Part shown: positions 8,340 to 17,040 of the stretch, piece by piece | Layout of the letters: the number at the start of each line of letters is the position of its first letter | How positions within the stretch are numbered: position 1 is the first letter of the stretch | Assembly (NCBI GenBank): GCA_002284615.2 | Contig: MU069511.1 | Coordinates: 333,603-352,571, forward strand | Length of the DNA stretch: 18,969 nucleotides | Source of the DNA: Dunaliella salina | Lineage: Eukaryota; Chlorophyta; Chlorophyceae; Chlamydomonadales; Dunaliellaceae | Direction: 5' to 3' | Notes under the pieces: generated by a model | Seen by the model: only the letters and a program-made list of their open reading frames with translations | What the model was told of the DNA's origin: nothing | Databases searched by the model: none | Program-made: the position numbers and the translations under genes

Positions 8340-9176
8340 CTCACAGCACCATGAGCCAGTGTACATTTGTTGATGCATGGGAGTGGCTGTACACAAATTG
8401 GGCAAAGGCCTGATGAAGCAGGCTCGCAGTCAGCGCAGCCAAGCTCCACTCTTCAGAGTAAAAAAAAGGGGGGACAAAATTTGGTTCGAAGCACTTGGGG
8501 CATGGTTACCTGTGTGCATTTGCTAGGCAATTGGCACGAACCGGAAATCCAGGCAGGCACTGTGTTTAACCACGACCTGAGTAATAGGGCTTGAGCAGCA
8601 TTATTCCTGGGCACGTCCTGGCAAGATTAGGGGCCCAGGTGTGCAGGGCGTGGCTCCTGGCAAGCAGTGACAGCTGAGCATTTGGCCTAAAAACTCTGCT
8701 TCGATCAGCTCGCCCGAGCGTGTGCTCACTTGATGGGCGCATGCTTTTGCACCTTCCGGAGAACGCCGTTTGCTCAGACTTCTGTGAAAGGCAAGCCCAG
8801 CATAAGAGCCGCGACCCACAATGGTGCAGTGCTTAGTCTGCAGCTTTTGCTCGCCGTTTTCCCCGTCACAACTTATGGCAAAAGCAAGGCCCGAGGAGCA
8901 ATTCTCTGGGCCTCGCCCCCCAAACCCCGTAGAATGTGCTCTCTTGGTGAAGTGCCCAGCCATCGCTGCTGGTCAGGTGAGCTGCGGGGGGGGCTTCCTG
9001 CGGACCCATTCCGGCAGGGATTTTGCCTGGTGCCTGGTCCCACACCCTGGGCAGCCCCCGGCATAAACTGAGTATGCAGGGTTGCTCGGAAGGGTCCAGG
9101 CAAGAGTCCTACATGCTCAGAATCAGCTGGTTGCAGTGGGGCATCAACTCAAACCTACTTGGCTGACCTACCTCAC
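8340..9176. mobile_element. Diverged relative of the inverted-repeat element (copy 2)
   Basis: From about 8455 this matches copy 1 from 5667 colinearly: GAGTAAAAAAAAGGGGGGAC against GAGTGAAAAAACGGGGGTGT, then AGCACT, GGCAATTGG and CGGAAATCCAGGCA, then GGGGCCCAGGTGTG. The right end has AAACTGAGTATGCAGGGTTG at 9066 and ends GGGGCATCAACTCAAACCTA, paralleling GGGGCAAGAACTCAAACCTA of copy 1. The left terminal inverted repeat is not recognisable, so the left boundary is approximate or the copy is truncated. Confidence 0.6.
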
Positions 9177-9270
9177 AGTCACGGCCTGCTCTTGATGGCA
9201 TTAGGGTTCCTGACCCTAGCCCTAAAACCTTAAGCCATGTCAGAAAGGAAAAAAAACAAGCACTTCTCAC
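9177..9270. other. Short spacer with an isolated telomere-like motif
   Basis: Contains TAGGGTTCCTGACCCTA, a 6 bp stem hairpin, and a single CCCTAAAA. It is not a telomeric array. Confidence 0.4.
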
Positions 9271-9476
9271 CTGGAACCAACTCGCTCTTGCTGCAGCATG
9301 GGCACCGACGTGCGCACAGGAGAAAGGCGCTTGGAAGCAGCAGGGCTCATGGAAGGTGAAGGGCGCTTAGATGCAGCAGGGCTCACGGATTGCCTGCCCT
9401 TCATTGTCGACCTGAAGGACCTAGATGTTCCAGACCTCATCTTCTTGAGGTCGTCCAACGGCACCACCGTGTTTGC
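9271..9476 (-). CDS. Gene A, Ser/Pro-rich basic exon
   Basis: A 206 nt candidate exon on the minus strand with good signals at both ends: acceptor TTGTTCCTCGGCAG, donor CCAG followed by GTGAGA, a near-consensus 5' splice site. The frame is phase 0 at entry and phase 2 at exit. It encodes about 68 residues: VVPLDDLKKMRSG, an Arg/Ser-rich stretch, then a 12-residue tandem repeat SVSPAASKRPSP and SMSPAASKRLSP, ending PMLQQERVGS. Three of the five differences between the two 36 nt repeats are silent. SP sites near Lys/Arg could be proline-directed kinase targets (inference). The exon lies between element copy 2 and the start of the 9.86-12.1 kb repeat block. Family not recognised. Confidence 0.6.
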
Positions 9477-9857
9477 CTGCCGAGGAACAATTGATGTACA
9501 ACAATATTCTGCTTGCAAGGAACATTGTTGTGCAGTGTGCATTGTGCACAACTGTGTCTGCATAGGAACATAGTTGAACATGTGGCAAAAGGGGGTCGAA
9601 GAGCCTCCTCTTTGGGGCCCCTTTTGCCATCTGTGAAGCCCCTTTTACCGACTTGTTTGCACTATTTTTAAATCTATTTAGGAAAGATTGTTCTTGACCT
9701 ACTTGATACCAGTACTACCTGATACAACTACTCAATACCTGTACAAAGCATTTTCGGGCTGAGCAAGCAAGCATGATAGGGACTGCCATGGCAATACATC
9801 AAGCCGAGCGGCACGTAGCCAGCAATTGATGGGGTGCAGATTGTGGTGCAACATTGA
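9477..9857. other. Spacer, no gene seen
   Basis: Includes short repeats of ACATTGTTGTGCAGTGTGCATT type near 9520-9560 and of ACTACCTGATAC near 9700-9740. At about 9835-9860 a diverged copy of the HHNLHP-coding segment of exon 11213-11344 can be read on the minus strand. Nothing else recognised. Confidence 0.4.
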
Positions 9858-9984
9858 ATGCAACACGGCTTTAACCTCTGGCCTTTGGCTTTGACCTCCG
9901 GCTTTTGGCTTTGGCCTTTGGCCCATGGCTGGCTTTGGCTTTGGGCTTTGCCTTTGGCTTTGGCTTTGGACTTTGCTATGTATG
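9858..9984. repeat. TTTGGC-type simple repeat, first block
   Basis: Degenerate (GGCTTT/TTTGGC)n. A related block recurs at 10346-10490, including the flanking CGACCTCCGGCTT(T/C)TGG, so the whole segment was duplicated. Confidence 0.85.
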
Positions 9985-10345
9985 GGTGCAGCACATACCT
10001 GGCCATCACTGGGGTGCAAATTGTGGGTGCAAAACAGGGCGCAAAATCCGACGCAACATGGGGTGCAAAGTATGGGTGCAGCAAGTACCTGGCGATCACT
10101 GAGGGGTGCAGAATGTGGGTGCAGCATGAGATGCAAATTATGGGTGCAGCAAGTACCTGGCGATCACTGAGGGGTGCAAAATGTGGATGCAGCATGGGGC
10201 GCAAAGTATGGGTGCAGCAAGTACCTGGCGATCACTGAGGGGTGCAGAATGTGGGTGCAGCATGGGGTGCAAAGTATGGGTTTAGCAAGTACCTGGCAAT
10301 CACTGAGGGGTGCAGAATGTGGATGCAGCGTGGGGTGCTACATTG
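9985..10345. repeat. 68 bp tandem repeat, 4 regular copies plus one diverged
   Basis: The marker GCAAGTACCTGGC(G/A)ATCACTG occurs at 10081, 10149, 10217 and 10285, exactly 68 bp apart, and in diverged form near 9990. On the minus strand each unit contains GTGATCGCCAG followed by GTAC, the 3' end and donor of exon 11213-11344. An extra two bases before the end shift its frame, so these are splice-donor-bearing fragments, not exons. Confidence 0.9.
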
Positions 10346-10490
10346 GGTGCAACATGGCTTTCACCTTTGGCCTTTGGCTGCGACCTCCGGCTTCTGGTTT
10401 TGACCTTCGGCTTTTGGCTTTGGCCTTTGGTTCCTGGCTTTGACCTTTGGACTTTGGCTTTGGCTTTGCCTCTGGCTTTGGACATTGTGC
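10346..10490. repeat. TTTGGC-type simple repeat, second block
   Basis: Copy of the block at 9858-9984 with extra TTTGGCTTTGGC units. Minus-strand frames through it are Lys/Gln/Ser-rich artefacts of the repeat. Confidence 0.8.
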
Positions 10491-10757
10491 TAATTATGAA
10501 CATTGTGCTTGTTATTGTGCTAATTATGAACATTGTGCTTATGTTTTATGTACAATTATGACCATTGTGCTTAACACTACTGACCATCGTGCTTATGTTT
10601 TATGTACAATTATGACCGTTATTTGTGCTTAACATTGTGCTTATTATGAACCTATGCGCTTATGTACAATTATGAACATTGTGCTTATTATTGTGCTAAT
10701 TATGAACATTGTGCTTATTATGAATATTGTGCTAATAATGGACATTATTGCTAATTA
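10491..10757. repeat. AT-rich minisatellite (AATTATGAACATTGTGCTTAT)
   Basis: Irregular tandem copies of about 20-45 bp based on TTATGAACATTGTGCTTAT and TGTGCTAATTATGAACAT. It recurs at 10828-10965 after the next repeat, giving a higher-order duplication. Confidence 0.85.
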
Positions 10758-11212
10758 ATGAGTGCAGCACGTACATACCTGGCGATCCCTGGGGTGCAAA
10801 TTGTGGTGGCGGTGTCAAGGGCTTTTGGCTTAACATTGTGCATATTATGGACCTATGCGCTTATGTTATGTACAATTATGAACATTGTGCTTATCATTGT
10901 GCTAATCATGAACATTGCGTTTATTATGAATATTGTGCTAATTATGGGCATTGTTGCTAATTATGAGTGCAGCACGTACATACCTGGCGATCCCTGGGGT
11001 GCAAATTGTGGTGGCGGTGTCGAGGGCTTTTGGCTTTGGCCTTCGGCCCCTGGCTTTGACCTTTCGCCTTTGGCTTTGGACATTGCTGCTAATTATGAGT
11101 GCTGCATGTACATACCTGGCGATCTGTACATACCTGGCGATACCAACGCTGAGTGCATACCTGGCGATACCAATGTTGAGTGCTGCTAATTATGAGTGCA
11201 GCATGTATGTAC
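10758..11212 (-). repeat. About 205 bp higher-order repeat carrying copies of an exon 3' end and its donor
   Basis: Two near-identical segments (from about 10758 and 10963) each contain, on the minus strand, a segment encoding SPRHRHHNLHPRDRQ followed directly by GTATGT. The last exonic bases are 10779 and 10984. This is the end of the exon at 11213-11344 with its own 5' splice site. Shorter fragments CTGGCGATAC recur at 11120-11170. The copies lack the front half of the exon, which is replaced by AT-rich or TTTGGC repeat. Confidence 0.8.
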
Positions 11213-11344
11213 CTGGCGATCACTGGGGTGCAAATTGTGGTGGCGGTGCCGAGGGCCCCCCATCTTCCGCCACAGGCGCACTAGTTCAGGGTCGTCCTCC
11301 AATCCTGCCGCGACGGTGGGCCTCACTTGCTCCAGCTCAGCCAT
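11213..11344 (-). CDS. Gene A, 44-codon exon (MAELEQ...HPSDRQ)
   Basis: A 132 nt candidate exon on the minus strand, phase 0 at both ends. The acceptor is ...GAGACGGGCAG at 11346-11345; the donor GTACAT follows the last codon CAG. It encodes an acidic, helical N-terminal half (MAELEQVRPTVAAGLEDD, then PELVRLWRKMGG) and a His/Arg-rich end (PRHRHHNLHPSDRQ). Its first 18 nt are repeated in the 106 bp array to the right, and its last ~50 nt are repeated in the arrays to the left, so this appears to be the parental exon for both. Family not recognised. Confidence 0.55.
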
Positions 11345-12075
11345 CTGCCCGTCTCAAAATGTGTTTTGCAGCACATGTGAGGGAGTGTGAAGAATCAAAT
11401 CAACAGTGCGGCACTACAAGCACAGGCCTCACTTGCTCCAGCTCAGCCATCTGCCCATTCCAAAATGTTTTCCACAGCACATGTGAGGGAGTGTGAAGAA
11501 CCAAACAATTGTTGCTGCACCACATCCATGGGCCTCACTTGCTCCAGCTCAGCCATCTGCCCATTTAAAAATGTTTTCCAAAGCACGTGTGAGGGAGTGT
11601 AAAGAATCAAACAATTGTTGCTGCACTACAGCCATGGGCCTCACTTGCTCCAGCTCAGCCATCTGCCCATTTCAAAATGTTTTCCAAAGCACATGTGAGG
11701 GAGTGTTAGGTATCAAATCGACGTTGCTGCTCAGCAACCTTGGGCCTCACTTGCTCCAGCTCAGCCATCTGCCCATTCCAAATATTTCCCCGCAGCACAT
11801 ATGGAGAGAATGAAGAATCAAATCAACATTGCTGCACGACAACCATGGGCCACACTTGCTCCAGTTCAGCCAACTGTGTGTTCCAAAATGTTTTCCACAG
11901 CACATGTGAGGGAGTGTGTGAAGAATTAAACCAACAATGCTGAACTACATCCATGAGACACAATCGCTCCAGCTCAGCCATTCCAAAACCTTCACAGCGG
12001 TTTTTATGTAGAGCGTAGAATCAAATCAATGTTGCTGCACTGCAATCATGGACCTCACTTGCTCCACTTTCTGTG
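11321..12075 (-). repeat. 106 bp tandem array around an 18 nt MAELEQ core
   Basis: Eight units; the marker CCTCACTTGCTCCAGCTCAG begins at 11321, 11427, 11533, 11639 and 11745 (exactly 106 bp apart), then diverged near 11850, 11957 and 12053. On the minus strand each intact unit reads GGGCAG, then ATGGCTGAGCTGGAGCAA, then GTGAGG, i.e. AG, six codons MAELEQ in phase 0, GT donor, with 88 nt between cores. Because 106 is not a multiple of three, plus-strand frames (MGLTCSSSAICPFQNVF) shift from unit to unit and are not credible genes. The acceptor has a poor pyrimidine tract, so splicing of the 18 nt cores is uncertain. Confidence 0.85.
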
Positions 12076-12475
12076 GTTCTTCCATGGCACGTGTACCATG
12101 GTAACAGACCACACATTTTTACCACCTATTCGGCACAGGTGACAGAGTTTCTCTTTCCTTACGCTACATTTAAAGCACGAGTTTTGTTCTATTTTTCAAA
12201 GAAACCCCAAGATGCTAGTAAGAAAGGACAATTAAACCCCATAGGGCACCTCAACATTCCACCTTCTGCGCTTGCTATCAAAAGCCGGAGCACAGGTGAT
12301 GGGTTATTTGCTCAAGCTACATGGTTTGCTGGTTGGGTGATGGTTGCAGGCCATGGAGTGGATGCAGGAGAAGACAAAACAGCACAAGCATCCGAAGCAC
12401 AGGTGATGGGTCAGCAGGTCAGGACAGGCTGCAGGGCAAGTGAGGAAAGCTTTCTAACCCTTGTTTTTGTTCACA
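12076..12475. other. Non-repetitive stretch with a long uncalled plus frame
   Basis: Part of a 289-codon plus-strand frame (12073-12942). Only the first ~135 residues are outside repeats; they begin MVLPWHVYHGNRPH and show no recognisable domain. The rest runs through repeated sequence. No promoter or splice context was seen. I consider it more likely non-coding, or intronic on the opposite strand. Confidence 0.2.
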
Positions 12476-12793
12476 ACATGCATTGCATCTTTGGTAAAAG
12501 TGAGCACACCACCCTGCACCTGCTTCCGCGACTGTGTGAATTGCGGGAACAAGCAAACACACGCAGGGGCATGGGCAACGGGTCAGGACAACCTGCATGG
12601 CATCAGCTTCCTGATCCTTTTTTTGTTGTTTTTGTCGTTTTGTTGGTTTTGTTGTCAGGTCCTTGTTTTTTTGCTGCTTGTTGCCTGGAAACATTTAAGA
12701 GCATGCATTGCATCCTCAATGAAAACATTAACATTATCCTGCCCTTATCTCTGCATTCGTGTGAATTACAGGTACGGGCAAACACACGCCTGC
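12476..12793. repeat. About 90 bp direct duplication separated by a T/G-rich tract
   Basis: GCATGCATTGCATC near 12478 and 12702 introduces two diverged copies ending GTGTGAATT and then GCAAACACACGC (12476-12566 and 12701-12793). Between them, 12617-12680 is T/G-rich (TTTTTGTTGTTTTTGTCG). The second copy leads straight into the 43-44 bp array. Confidence 0.65.
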
Positions 12794-13330
12794 ATCATGT
12801 GCAGCTGACTTTCTGGCTCGGGCAAAGACACGCCTGCGCTTCTCACTACTGTGCAATTAGGCGCAAGCCAAAACGAGATTGCATCTCTCACAACCAAAAT
12901 TCCAAGTGTCGGTATGAAAATGCCTGCATCTCTCACGACTGAGTTTTTTATTTGGGCAGAGACACAATCCTCTACAACTGAGCTTTCGGCATGCGCAAAG
13001 ACATGCCTGCATCTCTCACGACTGAATTTTTGCAAGGGACAGAGAAATGCCTGCATCTTCAATGACAGAAATCTGTGTGTGGTCAAAGACACGCCTGTAT
13101 TGCACAATCGAATTTTGGAGACGCGCAAAGACGTGCCTGCATCTTTCACAACTGGATTTTTTTGTAAAGACAATGACATGCTCGCATCACTCACAACTGA
13201 ATTTCGGATGTGGGCTAAGAAATGCCTGCATCTTTGATGGATAAACTCCATTTGGGGTCAAAGATGCGGCTGCACCATCCCCAGCTGAGTTTCAGGCCTG
13301 GGAAAGACATGCCTGCATCTTTCACAAGCC
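12794..13330. repeat. 43-44 bp minisatellite, about 12 copies
   Basis: Units of type AAAGACATGCCTGCATCTCTCACGACTGAATTTT; the CCTGC mark recurs at 12923, about 12966, 13006, 13050, 13094, 13136, 13181, 13225, about 13269 and 13312. Divergence is considerable. Minus frames repeat SVVRDAG and plus frames MPASxTTEF; neither is convincing. The array stops next to the adapter-like 13-mer. Confidence 0.85.
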
Positions 13331-13345
13331 CAAACTGCAGTAGAG

Positions 13346-13358
13346 GCTCTTCCGATCT
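13346..13358. other. Exact 13-base match to the Illumina adapter common prefix
   Basis: GCTCTTCCGATCT on the plus strand, i.e. AGATCGGAAGAGC on the minus strand, the sequence shared by the TruSeq read 1 and read 2 adapters. The match ends exactly where the two adapters diverge. By chance a given 13-mer is expected about 0.0006 times in both strands of a window this size. It sits exactly at the boundary between a coding-like segment and the minisatellite, so an assembly join is likely. Confidence 0.6.
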
Positions 13359-13479
13359 GCAGAGCGACGCAAACGTGCCTGTACATGTAGTAAGACACTC
13401 CTTCGAAAGTTTTGCCAGAGGAGGATAGCTCCCTGCTTGCGCGCCTGCTCCATTGTCCTTGCATGCTTGAGAATACTTT
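13357..13479 (-). CDS. Gene A, 41-codon exon, 3' end possibly broken by an adapter join
   Basis: Minus-strand open segment of 123 nt in phase 0, beginning KVFSSMQGQWSRRASREL and ending YYMYRHVCVALQ. The acceptor is TGGTCTGAG at 13481-13480. It follows the exon at 13560-13652 after an 80 nt intron that starts GTGAGC. The codons look coding, with a basic Arg/Ser-rich first half and an aromatic helix-like second half. No GT follows the final CAG: the next bases are the adapter-like ATCGGAAGAGC, so the true exon end cannot be read here. Family not recognised. Confidence 0.55.
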
Positions 13480-13559
13480 CTCAGACCATGTATGGGGGAT
13501 AAAACCTAGTCTTGCCTACTATACTTCTCGACTTGCACATTAGGCTCGCACAAGCTCAC

Positions 13560-13652
13560 CTGCCGTAATATTCTGTGAGCGTGGGGAGACATTGCCAGAT
13601 ACCGCCCCATGCGCCGCTCTGCGCTTTCGTGGATTCTGCCATGCACATCGTA
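13560..13652 (-). CDS. Gene A, 31-codon exon (YDVHGRIHES...ILRQ)
   Basis: A 93 nt candidate exon, phase 0 at both ends. The acceptor is GTCTGGTGTGATGATCTGCAG; the donor is CGGCAG followed by GTGAGC, a strong 5' splice site. It encodes YDVHGRIHESAERRMGRY and then LAMSPHAHRILRQ, a well-mixed helical sequence unlike the surrounding repeat translations. The (CA)n tract of the minus strand ends about 50 nt upstream of its acceptor. Other frames through this segment (for example ones containing long Thr/His or Cys/Val runs) come from the microsatellite. Confidence 0.65.
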
Positions 13653-13699
13653 CTGCAGATCATCACACCAGACAGGGATGAGCAGGTGTGCGGCTGTAC

Positions 13700-14639
<940 letters not shown>

Positions 14640-15100
14640 AAGGTCCATCTGGTGGCCTTTGGCTGCAGCAGCTGATGATCAAAGATCAATCTGATTACCT
14701 CTGGCTGGTTGGCCCTGGCTGGTTGCCTCTAACTGATTACAACTGGCTGATCTTGGCTGGACGAAAGTCAAATAAAGCTTGCCTCTGGCTGAAGATTATG
14801 ACCAAAGATCTATCTGATTGCCTGTGGCTGATCGGCCCTGGCTGATTACCTGTGGATGATTGCCTCCAGCCGAAGCAGGCTGGCAAAGATCAACGCGATT
14901 GCCTCTGGCGAAAGCATTCTAGGTTACGGCATCCCTGACCTCGCTACCAGCTGATCTCCACTAGCATGCTCCGAATGCTCACATCACGACCAAGGACCCA
15001 AAACCCATCTGATCGCCCCTGGCAAAAGCACTCTAGGTTACAGCATCCCTGACCTCAACCCCAGCTGGTCACCACAAGCATACTTACAAAAGCCCCCATC
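14640..15100 (-). repeat. Degenerate CTCTGGCTG repeats and a 113 bp duplication
   Basis: 14640-14900 consists of irregular copies of GATTACCTCTGGCTG and AAAGATCAATCTGATTGCC. From 14901 and 15014 two ~113 bp units share TCTAGGTTAC(G/A)GCATCCCTGACCTC. On the minus strand each carries a pyrimidine-rich acceptor ending TTTGCCAG or TTCGCCAG, and sequence related to the end of the 31-codon exon family to the right (VLGRD and ALLGCD against VLGYD). Confidence 0.7.
14983..15018 (-). CDS. Gene A, possible 12-codon microexon
   Basis: Minus strand: acceptor GAGTGCTTTTGCCAG (good pyrimidine tract), 36 nt in phase 0 encoding GRSDGFWVLGRD, then the GTGAGC donor. The ending resembles GVLGYD plus GTGAGT of the array to the right, so it is probably a diverged relative of that exon. 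The matching unit to the left has lost the frame. Confidence 0.35.
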
Positions 15101-15568
15101 ACAGCCAAGCAACGCCATAGGCCCCGCAGCAGAGCCACCACCAGCGATGAGGGGAAACAGCTAGCGGTGGCTTAGCGCCTAGTGGGATGCCTTCCCTCAC
15201 AAGTTCACATGGTTTTCCCTCCTACATGTTTCATTGGCGCGGCAGACAAATGCTCCAGCCTTGGCCAATTTATACCACTCTACATCTTACCCAAGCACTC
15301 CCCAAGGGTGCGGGTGCCGAGCCACCATGATGCTCCCTCCCACCATTCCCACGGAAGCGGCAGGCAGATGCTCCAGCCTCTGCCAATTGACATTCACATA
15401 GTAGCCAAGCACAGTCTCTCCCATCGACACTCACATCATAGTCAAGCACTTCCAAGGGGCCCAGTAGCATAGCAATCATGATACTCCCTCTTGCTATTTC
15501 AAGGGAGCGGCAGGCAACTGCTCCAGCCTCTGCCAATCGGTTGATCAGTCCATCAACCTAGCATTCAC

Positions 15569-15661
15569 ATCATAGCCAAGCACTCCACGAGGGCCCGGTA
15601 GCGGAGCCACCATGATGCTCCCTCCCGCCATTTCCACAGGAGCAGCAGGTAAAAGCACCAG
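15569..15661 (-). CDS. Gene A, 31-codon duplicated exon, copy 3
   Basis: 93 nt, phase 0 at both ends. It begins LVLLPAAPVEMAGGSIMV and ends GPRGVLGYD; the donor is GTGAAT (weaker than its sisters). Compared with the copy in 15955-16047, six of nine substitutions are in third codon positions. Whether it is spliced in, alternative or dead cannot be decided from sequence. Confidence 0.45.
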
Positions 15662-15824
15662 CCTTTGCGAGTTAATCCATTAATTCATCAATCAAACAAC
15701 ACTCACATTGCAGCCAAGCACTCCCCAGGGGCCCGGTAGCAGAGCCATCAAGATGCTCCCTTCTGCAATTTCGTGGGAGCTGCAGACAGGTGCTCCAGCC
15801 TCTGCCTTTTTGGTGCTCACTAAC

Positions 15825-15917
15825 CTTGTATCCAAACACTCCCCGTGGGCCTGGTAGTGGAGCCACCATTATGCTTCCTCCCGCCATTTCCGCGGGAACG
15901 GCAGGCAAATGCTCCAG
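15825..15917 (-). CDS. Gene A, 31-codon duplicated exon, copy 5
   Basis: 93 nt, phase 0 at both ends: AG acceptor (GGCTGAAG), donor GTTAGT. It encodes LEHLPAVPAEMAGGSIMV, then APLPGPRGVFGYK. Against the copy in 15955-16047, 13 of 18 differences are third-position, which indicates selection on the encoded protein. A parallel exon inclusion or a mutually exclusive choice is possible. Confidence 0.5.
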
Positions 15918-15954
15918 CTTCAGCCAATTCAAAAAATAATCCATCAACACTCAC

Positions 15955-16125
15955 ATCATAGCCGAGCACTCCCCGGGGGCCCGGTAGCGGAGCCATCATG
16001 ATGCTCCCTCCTGCCATCTCCACAGGAGCAGCAGGCAAATGCTCCAGCCTCTGTGATGCTCGCTTGTAGGCAGCTGCCCGCCGCGCAGGATCATCATGCT
16101 TGCCGATACGGTTGTGGGCACCAAA
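15955..16125 (-). CDS. Gene A, 57-codon exon, likely parent of the 31-codon array
   Basis: 171 nt candidate exon, phase 0 at both ends. The acceptor is GGTGTCCTGCGCACAG; the donor is TATGAT followed by GTGAGT (strong). It encodes FGAHNRIGKHDDPARRAA, AYKRASQR, LEHLPAAPVEMAGGSIMM and APLPGPRGVLGYD: a basic/acidic helical first half and a Gly/Pro-rich second half. Only the second half is multiplied in the array to the left, while its first bases (TTTGGTGCCCACAACCG) are copied once to the right near 16275-16305. The exon therefore marks the boundary of both duplications. Family not recognised. Confidence 0.6.
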
Positions 16126-16345
16126 CTGTGCGCAGGACACCGTGCACGGGACCACCATGTTTGCCATAACGCCCTTATCATTCTGTACAAAACTGTGCAT
16201 AGAACACCACGCAAGTGCCACCATGCCTTTTTTGTCATTGCTTACATGGTCAAAAAGCCCACTGCACAGGGTCATGCTTACCAATGCAGTTGTGGGCACA
16301 GAACTGCGTGAAGAACACCATCCACAGGGCCACCATGTTTGCCAC
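16097..16345. repeat. About 174 bp diverged duplication containing the 5' end of the exon 15955-16125
   Basis: CATGCTTGCCGATACGGTTG (16097) and CATGCTTACCAATGCAGTTG (16273) introduce two related segments, each followed by GTGGGCAC and then CCACCATGTTTGCC. In the right copy the minus strand reads TTCACGCAG, then codons FCAHNCIG interrupted by GTAAGC where the parent has GGCAAGC, so a donor has been created or lost there. Confidence 0.6.
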
Positions 16346-16696
16346 CATGCCTTTTCCCCCACGCACAGGGTCACCATACCCGCAGGGCAGCGTTGTCATG
16401 CTTGCCGGGTCACCCTCGCGGACACACACATGCTTTGCTAGGCAATGCAAGGCTTGTGTGGGCAAAGTTGTGAAGTGGTCAGCGCACTGCTCTAGGCTAT
16501 GGACCAAAAAGAAATGCCTGATAGGAACACAGGTCTTGGCTGTTGCGTAACGCCGCCCATGGGCAAGCAATTGGATTTGTGAGCAGTGCTGTAGTGCAGA
16601 ACCATGCATGTGTGCCTTGGTGATTTGATCACTGTACGTGCTGAGCTGTGCAGCGGGATAGTTTAGATGCTTGAAACCTAGGTGCATCAAGGTCAG
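16346..16696 (-). other. Unassigned region with weak coding hints on the minus strand
   Basis: The minus strand has a good acceptor (ACCTGTGTTCCTATCAG, around 16523-16539) followed by an open segment FFLVHSLEQCADHFTTLP and LHCLAKHVCVREGDPAS. No clear donor closes it in a compatible phase, so I do not call an exon. On the plus strand GAAGTGGTCAGCGCACTGC superficially resembles a tRNA D-arm but lacks a B-box. Confidence 0.25.
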
Positions 16697-17040
16697 GAGC
16701 ACACACTAAACAGCCAGCCCAGCATTGAAATTTGAATGCCATTGAAACCTGGGCGTCACAGTGCTCAGGAGCATGCGCAGCCCAGCCAAACCAGTACTGG
16801 AATCGGAGCGGTATTAAAAGTTGGATACTAAAGAGCTCTCAAGCAAGCGCGGACCAGACAGCCCAGCATTGAAACTTGGGCGTTGTTTGAATTCGGGCGT
16901 CATCATGCTCACGAGCACACGCTGCCCAGCCAGCCCAGTATCACAATCTGGGCGTTATTGAAATCTGGGTGTCATCATGCTCACGAGCACACACTGCCCA
17001 GCCAACCCAGCATTTGGCATTTTGAGCATTTTTTTGCTCA
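16697..17040. repeat. About 72-75 bp tandem repeat, 5 diverged copies
   Basis: Units contain GAGCACACACTGCCCAGCCA, then CCCAGCATTGAAA, TGGGCGT and CATCATGCTCA, with starts near 16697, 16770, 16845, 16914 and 16986. They merge into the next array through shared GCCCAGCC. Confidence 0.75.

Larger units (their letters stand above)
15101..16060 (-). repeat. Tandem array of a 31-codon exon with its intron (119-152 bp units)
   Basis: About eight units. The marker CCAAGCACTCC or a close variant occurs at about 15292, 15444, 15582, 15714, 15833 and 15961, with more diverged units at about 15108 and 15190. Read on the minus strand each unit is an exon-like block starting CTGGAGCA and ending in a donor: GTGAGT in three units, GTTAGT, GTGAAT and GTAAGA in one each. 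Units whose exon ends are 15955, 15825 and 15569 are intact (93 nt family). Those ending at 15707 and 15435 have a 1 bp deletion, and that at 15291-15376 has a changed end (86 nt). Confidence 0.85.

Noticed and set aside
8601..9103. Frames of 76-120 codons on both strands inside element copy 2
   Set aside because: Overlapping frames on both strands within a repeated element, with no similarity to a transposase or other domain that I can see.
9200..9235. TTAGGG and CCCTAAAA motifs as an interstitial telomere
   Set aside because: Single motifs, no tandem array.
12073..12942. 289-codon plus-strand frame, one of the longest in the window
   Set aside because: More than half runs through a duplication and a 43-44 bp minisatellite; no domain, promoter or splice context; composition drifts with the repeats.
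16440..16500. tRNA-like string GAAGTGGTCAGCGCACTGC
   Set aside because: D-arm-like sequence only; no B-box or acceptor stem pairing nearby.
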